A stretch of 64,000 nucleotides of DNA from Spirometra erinaceieuropaei (taxonomy: Eukaryota; Platyhelminthes; Cestoda; Diphyllobothriidea; Diphyllobothriidae). The stretch is from the NCBI GenBank assembly GCA_902702965.1, contig CACRXP010000016.1, positions 1,191,461 to 1,255,460 of the forward strand, read 5' to 3'. The translations under genes were made by a program, and so were the position numbers. Shown in pieces: positions 56,062-64,000 of this stretch (the first letter of the stretch is position 1; each line of letters opens with the position of its first letter). The notes under the pieces are model-generated. The model saw only the letters and a program-made list of their open reading frames with translations, made no database searches and was not told the DNA's origin.

Positions 56062-56406
56062 ATCTGAGAGTTCCAGTGATGCCCTTCGCGGCGACTCCTC
56101 AGTCAGATGTGGCTCGGAGACGATGACCTTGGACACGCCGGAGTGCGGAGCCCAGTCTCCAGCTGCCGCACGCTCCGAACGTCGAGCCAGAGGTGCCCAG
56201 TGACGATGTCCGTGCGTGGACAGGTCGGCTGACTTAAGAGAGACCTTTCCGGCCAGTCCTGAGGCTGTGGGTTGGTGTGCCGCGTCGCAGAATGAGAGGC
56301 TCCGCTTTCCCCAAACTAAGAGGTCCCAAATGATCGTGCCCAGAGCGTAGATATCCGCCCGTTTGTGTGCTTCAAAGTCGAAGGGATTCATGCTGAGTGT
56401 AAGGAG
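56062..56406 (-). CDS. Internal exon of a TGF-beta-receptor-type Ser/Thr kinase
   Basis: On the minus strand a pyrimidine-rich acceptor (TATTTTGTTTTCAG) precedes 115 open codons, followed by a donor (GAT|GTAAGT). Residues 6-29 read MNPFDFEAHKRADIYALGTI plus IWDL. This matches kinase subdomain IX of TGF-beta/activin/BMP receptors, usual text F-x-x-x-K-R-x-D-I-Y-A-L-G-L-V-x-W-E, including the invariant Asp (D18) and Gly (G23). After I-W-D-L the family normally continues with ~12 residues and then P-P-F/Y-x-D. Here about 85 residues of Ser/Ala/His-rich sequence follow to the donor, so this is a kinase-insert-like expansion or intron read-through. Length 345 bp, phase 0 at both ends. Upstream exons (catalytic loop, ligand-binding domain, membrane segment) are not in view. 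Confidence 0.75.
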
Positions 56407-56844
56407 CTGAAAACAAAATAGAAAACCGTCGGCATTTAAACATCCAGTGAGATAATCACCGCATCCTCCTCAAGGGCAGCATATAACAGTTCGAAAAACC
56501 GCCTACTTTTATAACAAACTGTAGTCACATAGCACAGCAGGGTGTCCCTAAAAATTTGACATCCTTAGGGATGTCTATATGCGACTTAATATTTACGGCA
56601 TAAAATTGGAACTAAACGGGCTTCGTTGTGAACATAACAAGGTTTGTTCTGCAAATTTCCAAGAGAAACTTATGTGAAATGTGGAATTGTTACAAATGTT
56701 CGCTGCTGTCCGCGCTTGTGAGATGGCACATATAAAGTCAGTAGTCAAGTCCCGGCCACACTCGCTGCATCTTTTCTTATGTAACAGTCTTCAGAGCCTT
56801 AATAATTCTCGCCTTGAGTCCTTCTACACATGTAAAGGGTGGTA
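56407..56844. other. Intron sequence, nothing recognised
   Basis: AT-rich intron-like DNA upstream of the exon on the minus strand. Confidence 0.5.
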
Positions 56845-57280
56845 AGACACGGAGCGACCGTCGATTTCGACTATGTCTACCGTGTGTTCCACATCAGGGT
56901 GAGAGCAGTAACAGTGACTTTCGCAGCACCTATCGCACTCTCTCCTCCTCCCCCGCCTGGATCCGGTGTGGAAGCTGAGTCAAGAAGACCGGAGGCGGGG
57001 GGCGCAGATGGTAGGCCCGATGAAAACCCGCACCTAGGCGCACCACCACGTCCCCTGGCCCACAACATACACTTGACCAGGGTTCTACACCTGGAAACGG
57101 GGACAGCTTGGACGCCACTGTAGCCTGATTCTCAGTCCGCCACACCACCACCAGGACTGACCGAGTGCTCTGAGTTATCCCTTCAGTTGGCAACCTTCCA
57201 AGCCACGGGTTTTAGAAAATCGTGATGGATACAAGTGATGGATATCAGTGAGGAGTTATGCGCTGAGAGAGTCGGCCTCA
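56845..57280 (+). repeat. Dispersed repeats R1 and R2
   Basis: R1 spans 56845-57130 (GCGACCGTCGATTTCGACTA, TCCCCCGCCTGGATCCGGTGT, CCGCACCTAGGCGCACCACC). R2 spans about 57195-57280 (CTTCCAAGCCACGGGTTTTAG, GAGTTATGCGCTGAGAGAGT). R2 overlaps the expected 3' end of the mariner pseudogene. Confidence 0.7.
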
Positions 57281-57299
57281 GCCATTCAACCCCATGCTG

Positions 57300-59100
57300 T
57301 GCATCAGTCTACTGTCCGAGATGGTCACGTATCTGAATCTGGGACTGGTGGAAGTGGCTGGTTCTTTTACCCGTGCCGCGCACGCCGAAAATGCCCGTTG
57401 ACAGCGCCGCGGTTGGGGCTGTGGGCCAGCTGCGCCTGAGGCTTGCGAACCGCCTTCTTGGAGGGACGAAGACCAGTCCTTGCACGCAGCCCCACAGAAC
57501 AAAATCACACGGCGCCAGGTTAGGTGAGCGTGGGGGGCCTTTCAATAGCACGTTGTCTCCATCAACAGCACCTTCCTGGCAGTTTTTCGTGTGATTTACA
57601 GTAGATGTGCTGACTCATGAAATGTCAACCAAAATTTCGAAATGCGTTCTCGTTTCGAAAAGATATATTAAGTAGTGTTGTAAAACTAATCATGATGCAG
57701 CATAAATCTATAATGATTCAGTTACTTCAGGGTGTCGGCTTTCGAAAGAACTTATTTTCGGCTGCATGCAAGATCTATACTCTGCAAAAATGACTACCTA
57801 AGTAGTATGCAATTTTCTCATTGATTTTCGATGCCCTTGAAAATTCAATTATATTTCATGGAAAACATGCATAAAAATATTCATTCTTTTACTTATTCGG
57901 TAGAAAATCACGTCTTCTTCCAATTTCAAACTTTTCTAATTCCCGAATAATTTTGAACCCGACCTGCTGTTACACCTGCATTCAAGGTTTCAAAACTAGA
58001 AGCTGTATATTTTCCGTGTACGGAAAACCATGCATTTCTCTACGGTGTTAAGAGGAGACCATATGAGTTTCATAAAATTAAGCAGTGGATTTGAGCAATA
58101 TTGTTAACTTTACAAGCCACATTCGTAAATGCAGATACATGACGTTTCATGAACGGCCATTTAACGGTATTAAAAAATCTCACAATTAGAAACTTTTTTA
58201 AAACCGAATTATACTCTTCTTTTGAGTATGAAATTGGAAGAAGACGTGAGTTTCTACCGAATAAGTAAAAGAATGAATATTTTTATGCATGTTTTCCATG
58301 AAATATAATTGAATTTTCAAGGGCATCGAAAATCAATGAGAAAATTGCATACTACTTAGGTAGTCATTTTTGCAGAGTATAGATCTTGCATGCAGCCGAA
58401 AATAAGTTCTTTCGAAAGCCGACACCCTGAAGTAACTGAATCATTATAGATTTATGCTGCATCATGATTAGTTTTACAACACTACTTAATATATCTTTTC
58501 GAAACGAGAACACATTTTGAAATTTTGGTTGACATTTCATGAGTTAGCACATCTACTGTATGTTCGTAGTGCGAATTTCCAGCGTGGCAGAGCCCTGTTT
58601 TGATGGGAAGTAAATTGGACATGCTTATTTGCTTCATTTTCGTCAAGTAACCAGTTTTGAAGCATCTTCAGCTCGTTGTCGCCGATCACGTTTCCATCGA
58701 AGAAAAACGGGTCATGCACACGGTTGTAGATGGCTCAAAACACACTCACTTTTAGTGTGTCCTTTTCATGCCCCAGCTGCGGATCTCCTCCGATCCATGT
58801 GAGAAAATTTTGCTTGTTCACTTTGTTATATCTAAGAAATGTAGCCTATCAAACCAGACGGTTTTCAAATTCGTCATATTCAAGTTTCTTTTGACTATCT
58901 TCCCAGTGCATTTTACGCTTTTGCGGTCAGTTGCAAGAGTTCTCTTATGAGACGCCAAACAGTTGATTTAGAGATCGGAGCTTCCAGGCTGACTCTTCGC
59001 GTGGATTTCCTAAAACTTTGAATAAACGCTTCGCTAACTGGGTTCACCATCTCTGCTGAAATTTTCGGCAGTCCAGACCTAGTTTTTCAACACAAACGGC
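57300..59100 (-). pseudogene. Dead mariner-type (IS630/Tc1/mariner) transposase, split by palindromic element 5
   Basis: From 59082 downward the minus strand encodes RSGLPKISAEMV, then FRKSTRRVSLEAPISKSTVW, the N-terminal helix-turn-helix region of mariner transposases. Next come KKLEYDEFENRLV, then two stops where the F-S-D-E block with the first catalytic Asp should be. VNKQNFLTW, KVSVF and HDPFFFDGNVIGDNELKML follow, then the remnant of Q-Q-D-G-A-P-P-H-W as QNRALPRW (second Asp lost). After the 964-bp insertion, PPRSPNLAPCDFVLWG appears, where the third catalytic Asp of S-P-D-L is Asn. It is clearly inactive. Its sequence is not obviously the source of the palindromic element's mobility; that link is only through superfamily end type. 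Confidence 0.85.
57597..58560. mobile_element. Palindromic element, copy 5 (youngest), inserted in the mariner pseudogene
   Basis: The ends are TACAGTAGATGTGC and its exact reverse complement. The arms 57597-57929 and 58229-58560 differ at only about four positions over ~330 bp as I align them by eye. The ~300-bp centre is partly palindromic but has lost a stretch near 57930. TA occurs at both ends as a likely target duplication, followed by CAGT, as in Tc1/mariner elements. The interruption lies inside the coding remnant, between RTY and the R-K-L-like block of the transposase, which proves insertion. There is no coding capacity. Transcription would give a hairpin with ~330 bp of nearly perfect duplex. 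Confidence 0.93.
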
Positions 59101-59472
59101 CTTCTTCCTGAGACTACTTATGCCACGTCCAAATCGGCTTCCCCGCTGGCGCGTTGCACGTTGCGCATTTACATTTGACTGACTTTGGGTACAACTCAAT
59201 ACACAAAAAATTCTTTTCCGTTGCAGCAAAAGACATATATAATCTTGAAAAGCGAAACGTATGTAACACTAGCCTTTCTAAAATATATTGGATTCTGTAG
59301 GTATTGTTGAAATTTGGGACAATTTGAACAAAATTCGTTCGTGATGAAATGATCTCATATTCGTAGGTACGCACTGTAGAACAGTGTTGGGGATCCGATT
59401 TGGAGCTCTCAAAGCCAAGAAAATCGCTATCTAGATATGCTGACTTGGGACTCTTAGAGTAGGATACTTCAA
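59101..59472. other. No recognisable feature
   Basis: The 120-codon minus frame 59114-59476 has no recognised domain. It may include diverged 5' sequence of the mariner element. Confidence 0.45.
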
Positions 59473-59720
59473 TCACGCAGCCCCGAATCCATCACAGGTC
59501 TTCCTAGCTGACCGGATAACGACTTGATTTCCCATATCGGAGTCGGCAATGGCCGAGGGTTCACCACCAATATTGTTGATTTGCGTGATAACTACTTCGA
59601 AATTTGTCTCCCAAAAGCTGTCACCATAAGCAATGCTCATCCGTTTGCCCCTCGTATACTGTCCAGGCAAAGTCATAGTGATGAATAGGAAGAAGGGAGG
59701 TCGTTGGTTTTGATGGTGGA
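59473..59720 (-). other. Unassigned open frame, possible exon
   Basis: A 67-codon frame beginning MTLPGQYTRGKRMSIAYG is open for about 80 codons, and its composition is coding-like. GGEPSAIADSDMGNQVVIRS weakly recalls the receptor-kinase text G-K-P-A-I-A-H-R-D-L-K-S-K-N, and it would be in the right order upstream of the 56.1-kb exon. But H-R-D is replaced, and no convincing splice donor is seen. I list it only so that it can be checked. Confidence 0.2.
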
Positions 59721-61089
59721 CGGCACCATAGTATCACGCCAGATCGGTTATCGCCCGAGTCCTGTGACTTCCAGCAGTCTAGGTGGAGGTCGCGGAATCA
59801 GGATCCGGGGACTCGGCGGCAGGGTACTAGACTCTAAAGCAACCTTCTCGATACTGCTGTTTTTTTTTTAGTTCGCTTTGAAAACCGGTCTCAGTTCTCC
59901 CCCTCAGATGAGATCTGCTCATCAAACCTCTTGTCTAAAGTCTCTCCGGTTTGAGGAAAATACTTCTTCTCAAGGAAGGTGCTCTTCTGTCCTCGGGACT
60001 CCGAGAACGAATCCGGCTCGGTTACTTACCCTTCTGCACCTAAATGCATGTTTCTCTCCAGGGAGCGTCTCCCCCAGAGCATTATAAGCAAAAAGGTGAT
60101 CGCTTCGGCTGGCATCAGAAACTCACATTTTCACTACCTTCAGTGTGCACTTTGCCACAAAAGCTGGGAATCATTTCCATTTCTGTCAGCCAAATGCCAA
60201 ATCTGGTCCGAAGGACACACCTTTAAGTCCGAAAATCAAAAGTACTTTGACGATTGACAGGGAGTTGTGCTTCGAAATTGTTGCTCTCCCACGCCCTGAT
60301 GGGAGACATTCATCAGTGTCAGTCGGTCCTCGTGAATGCACATGCTCCTGCCTCGCTTCTTCTGACGTGAACCATGGGAATCGGGTGTTTAAGATTATAA
60401 ATGTTCTTCAGGGTTCTCGTAGTGCACTGACCACCCCCCCCCCTCCCCCCACCTAACTTACCTCCACCGTCACCCCCTATACTCCCAGGGCATACATAAT
60501 TCATGATCATGACCAACTGGCTTCGTTGGTCTCTGTTCGAGGAAAAGGCTATCTTTCAGTCTCTTTGACCCCCCCCCTCCTCCCACACTGAAGACTGCAT
60601 GAGACGAGTGAGGCAATCTGTAGGCCGCCGGACGAACCATTAGTGTATCATGTCATTAAACCTCCTACAGGTAGAGACTGACGGGGACTGGGGGAAGGAT
60701 TCTAGTTGGAAGGCGGTCTTATGGGCCTGGCCTCGTCACTCGATGGAATTCAGTCGGTGTGCTCCGCAAGAGAGCGTTGGTTTTACTGAGGAGCACGGAC
60801 AGGACTGCGTTATGCGATGTTTCTAATCGACGCCTTTCAGAGGTCAGGTTTGCGAAGCTCAGAACATTAACATTTCAACACAGATGTCGGCAGTAAAGCA
60901 TGCGACCAGGTCCTTGATGTTGAGGCCGAAGAATGTCATTGGGTGTTTCCGGTTTATTTGCCATCGTTAGGTGGCTACGACCAACCTGCGATTCTACCCC
61001 GGCTTAATGGCCTGCTTGCGATTGGAGATCCGAGGCCCTATCTCTGGGTAATCGGTCAGACGCGCGCTTAATTTCGTTCTGGTAGGGAG
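59721..61089. other. No recognisable feature
   Basis: C-rich runs occur at 60431-60451 and 60570-60585. Open frames at 59878-60456 show no domain. Confidence 0.5.
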
Positions 61090-61440
61090 ATTGAACTTTG
61101 GCGGAGGGGCGCTCACCGATCGTCCTTACGGAACTTACTCGTTCCGCTGAGCCTTGCGGGCTCTCCTCTCTCTCAAGCCTAACCAACAGCCGCACAGTGA
61201 GTTCCGTAGCGCGATCGGTAAGCACCCCTTCGCCATGCTATATTCCCGATCGAAACCGACAGGACAACGAGCCCGTGGCTCAGTGGTTAGAGGTGTTGGA
61301 CTTCTAACTAACAGGTAGCGAGTTCGAGTCCCAGGTGTTACACACCTCGGGGTCGGGTATGACTGGCTGACGCCGGCTAATAAGCCAGAAGTGGGCATTC
61401 CAGTCTTCCTTATCTTTGTCGGTAATAACAGACTGAGCTT
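61090..61440 (+). mobile_element. tRNA-headed SINE copy 12 with inverted tail block
   Basis: At the left GCGCTCACCGATCGTCC and GGAACTTACTCGTTCCGC are inverted relative to GTGAGTTCCGTAGCGCGATCGG at 61197. Then come the leader (CGATCGAAACCGACAGG), head (GTGGCTCAGTGGTTAGAGG, GGACTTCTAACTAAC, GAGTTCGAGTCCC) and body. The plan matches the complete copy at 49610-49997. The hammerhead-like core is CTGACGC...GAAG, so two core bases are changed. Confidence 0.8.
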
Positions 61441-61904
61441 TTGCAGTCATGACTTTCTGATCAACAGTCAACGGTCGAGACAGATTTACTAATTTCGCAT
61501 CCTTTGGGAATGACACAGCAAGACTGTCACTGTGTTTCCGCCTTGAGTACCTGATGGGCATATTTGATAGGAAGAGTCACGCAAGGCGACTCAGAAGCGT
61601 AATCAACCTCTAGCTGTGAGCGGACGTGAAGAGCAATCAGGTCGAACAAGGCCAACAAATCAACTCATCTAGTTCGGAGGAAAATTAGCGGTTATTTTAA
61701 CCTAATTGACTGAGGGCAAACACACATGACTGTTCATCAGACAACATAGGATCCAGATAAGTACGGTGACGCTCAGCTTAGAGAGGTCATCCATATGATA
61801 CATGCTTAGATAGGTTTCCTGGAATCATTGATGAATAAGTTGGATACGGGAAAGAGGACGACCCATACTACAGATAGCCTTACGATAAATTTCAGGGAAA
61901 GTGT
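61441..61904. other. No recognisable feature
   Basis: Nothing seen. Confidence 0.5.
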
Positions 61905-62010
61905 ATATTCCCGTATTCTAACTCTAAACCCAAGGCCCACACTAACTTCATCCTCCCCCACAACCCTTACACGAACCCCCATACCTCTAACCCTAATCAC
62001 AACCTTCCTA
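61905..62010 (-). repeat. Degenerate telomere-like (CCCTAA)n tract
   Basis: Units such as CTAACTCTAAACCC, CAACCCTTACACG, CTCTAACCCTAATC and CTAACCC indicate a decayed TTAGGG-type tract on the minus strand. The 172-codon minus frame crossing it is not supported as a gene. Confidence 0.6.
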
Positions 62011-62399
62011 ACCCTTTCTCTATGGGGGTCCGTATTCTTGTGTCCTAACGAAGAACCCTCTATATATGAAGTATGCCACCAGGAGTCTGGACCTGTTAAA
62101 TACTGCTGAAGGACGCTTTTAAGCAGAAAATTTTCTGGAGAAAAACCCAGGAGACCACCTATTTCCGCGTAAAAAAACTGGCGAATATGAGCATTAGGAG
62201 CCGAAGCCCCGAGAGGGCAGTCGATCCCAGACGTTGCTGCTTCCCGGCCGGACAAGGTAGCCACCAACGACGGTCGAAACAGTAATAACCGAGAAAATCG
62301 CCTCAACCCCAGTTTACACAACAACGGGATCCAGATTTGGTCTTGAGTTGCCTCTAAAAATATCTGACGCCCCCGGTTTATGTGTGTGTGTTTTGCCTC

Positions 62400-63055
62400 T
62401 CAAACCGGCTACGCAGTAGATGCACTACACCATTACGGGGGCTAGATCGGAGTCCAGAAGGCGTTATCGAGAATGTTCACCCGACATTGGAGTATGGCGG
62501 CACCCCCGATTGCAGGCTCACACCGCGCCCATTTGGATCCGCTCCACTCTCCTATTTTGTTGTGGCATACAATTCTGGTCAGTGTCCGTTGTGGACCAGG
62601 GGGTATGGTGGTACGCCCAGGTGCGGATTTTTGTCGTGCCAGCCACCTGCAACCCCCTCCCGCCGCCGCCTCCGGTCTTCTTCACTCTGTCTTGACACCG
62701 GGCTCAGGGTGGGGGAGGGGGGAGCGCGGCCGATGCATTGCAAGCCTGCTCTCACTTTAAAGTAATTCATGAGCCGGTCACCGTTCCTGCTGTGTTTGCC
62801 TCCAAAACGGGCCACGCGGTGGATGCCCTGAACCAGCATGGGGCTACATAGGATTCCGGCAGGCGGTATGCGCAATGCGTACCCATAACAAATGCCAACA
62901 TTGGGATGTAGTGGCAGGCCTAGTTGTGGGCTCATGTCGTGCCACCTAAGATCAAAGTCGTCCTCCTATTTTGTTCTTGATGTACAGAACCCTAGTCAGT
63001 GTTCATTGTGGATCAGGGGCTGTGGTGGTACGCCTAGGTACGGGTTTAGGTTAGA
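62400..63055 (-). repeat. Two tandem R3-R1 units, ~403-bp period
   Basis: CGCAGTAGATGCACTACACC (62412) and CGCGGTGGATGCCCTGAACC (62815) mark unit starts 403 bp apart. In each, R3 blocks come first (GACATTGGAGTATGG; CAACATTGGGATGTAG). R1 follows (GTTGTGGACCAGGGGGTATGG at 62590; TTGTGGATCAGGGGCTGTGG at 63006). The second unit stops inside R1. So the dispersed R1/R3 sequence can exist as a tandem repeat whose unit is about 403 bp. Confidence 0.75.
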
Positions 63056-63451
63056 TGGTAGTTGGTAGCCCTCCCGGTACCGAAAACTCCCAGCTACCTG
63101 ACTTACGGGACCGGTGGTAAAAGGGGCTGTACGGGTGGGGTAAAGGCGTAAATGGCGCTTGTAGGGAATGCCTGGAATTGACGATCCTGATAAAGTGGAA
63201 ACCTAATTTAACTAAGGTGATAAATGCGAGGAAGGTGAACACTTCGGGTCTGACTGACGTATGAGACGCCTTGCTGTTGTAGTCTGAACCCAAGAGGTAG
63301 TAAGTGCGCGATGTGGTAGGTGAAGTGTGCCCAGTTCAAACCCAGCAATGTCGAAGCGCCCGGGGGAGGGTGCCGTAGTGCCTTTAAGTGGAAGTGCAGG
63401 AAAGGATCGCTGACTGGCTATGGCGGTGTTTACAAGGCGTCACAGTTTTCA
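63056..63451. other. No recognisable feature
   Basis: Nothing seen beyond short frames. Confidence 0.5.
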
Positions 63452-63642
63452 GTCAAATCCCTGCGACCAAATACAACCGGGCTGTTCGTAAAGGCGGAGG
63501 TGGAGGGCAAAACTCTGTCAATACGACTGATGCAGTGGATGGAGTATCGGTAGACACCCTAACTGAGCGTCGGTTGTCCTTTCGTACACGATCGCACCGG
63601 ACTCTACTGGAGGTATGGAGTAAAAAGACCCAAGGATGCAGG
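63452..63642 (+). other. Possible unassigned exon
   Basis: GTCACAGTTTTCAG before 63452 and CAG|GTAAAC at 63642 are plausible splice sites. Between them one frame is fully open, with basic and Gly/Ser/Thr-rich text (YNRAVRKGGGGG, RRLSFRTRSHRTLLEVWSKK). I recognise no domain. The opposite strand is also open, so coding status is uncertain. Confidence 0.25.
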
Positions 63643-64000
63643 TAAACCGACGAAACGGAGACCCGCGCCAATCCGCCTAGGATAGTACCTATGCAATTAA
63701 TCTGATGCAGGTAATACTGTGCGCACATGCAACTAGAAGCATAGTGGGAAGCATGATGAATCATAACCCGTTTAGGATAAATCTTTCGCCTTTTACTAAA
63801 GATTTCCGTGTGGGGGTGCAATACAATGAGTCTATATAGACAGTCTTGCAGCGCCTCGTTCTCGGGGCGGTTGAAGTGAAGAAGAAAGTCATCCTGACAG
63901 GGCCTCTGTGCGTGCCCCCCCCAGACATAATGAGAACGTTATCACAGATACCGAAATCGAGCCAGTAGGTACAATTGTAGAATCAGTGGGCAGGGCTACT

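Noticed and set aside
61806..62324. 172-codon minus-strand frame
   Set aside because: Its centre is a telomere-like tract giving V-R-V-R-type text; no domain and no second line of evidence.

Overview
The window is animal nuclear DNA with very low gene density. It looks like a flatworm, and most likely a tapeworm of the Diphyllobothriidea type (Spirometra, Dibothriocephalus, Schistocephalus). That assignment is inference. It rests on LINE tails that encode C2H2 zinc-finger-like modules, an abundant tRNA-headed SINE, Penelope-like elements with GIY-YIG endonuclease, and long introns full of decayed transposons. There is one 166-base assembly gap (47597-47762). No prokaryotic operon, CRISPR array or viral genome is visible. 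Most open reading frames are chance or microsatellite-driven.

Host genes. On the minus strand two exons with good splice signals look like parts of one receptor Ser/Thr kinase of the TGF-beta receptor family: 56062-56406 (kinase subdomain IX) and 41043-41278 (subdomain XI and C-terminus). About 14.8 kb of mostly repetitive DNA separates them. At least one exon between them, and all upstream exons, were not found. A canonical tRNA-Met(CAT) gene lies at 45574-45647.

Mobile DNA, left to right. 1.3-2.1 kb: CR1/Jockey-like LINE 3' part. 2.8-3.8 kb: first of five ~1-kb palindromic elements. 4.0-6.6 kb: RTE-like LINE pieces, SINEs and a zinc-finger LINE tail. 8.6-10.8 kb: a second zinc-finger LINE tail with a SINE inserted. 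13.0-14.1 kb: Penelope-like element 1. 19.4-21.9 kb: a CR1-like LINE split by Penelope-like element 2. 22.3-23.1 kb: a 123-bp tandem array. 26.0-28.4 kb: palindromes 2 and 3. 28.5-29.5 kb: Penelope-type terminal sequences with hammerhead-ribozyme-like cores. 30.3-31.3 kb: a third zinc-finger LINE tail. 33.4-33.9 kb: Penelope-like fragment 3. 39.2 and 40.6 kb: two inverted LTR-like copies. 42.0-42.5 kb: LINE end. 45-54.6 kb: SINEs, dispersed repeats and large trinucleotide arrays. 55.0-56.0 kb: palindrome 4. 57.3-59.1 kb: a dead mariner-type transposase gene interrupted by palindrome 5. 61-63 kb: a SINE, a telomere-like tract and a tandem copy of the main dispersed repeat.

Three signals stand out. 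(1) Five copies of a ~965-1000-bp element with ~330-370-bp inverted arms and TA-CAGT-type ends, which suits mariner mobilisation and transcripts folding into long double-stranded RNA. (2) The tRNA-headed SINE body can be drawn as a hammerhead ribozyme, with a CTGACGA...GAAA core and three helices in the right order. (3) An inverted pair of Penelope-type terminal repeats carries hammerhead cores on opposite strands. All three are read from sequence only; ribozyme activity and mobility are untested.
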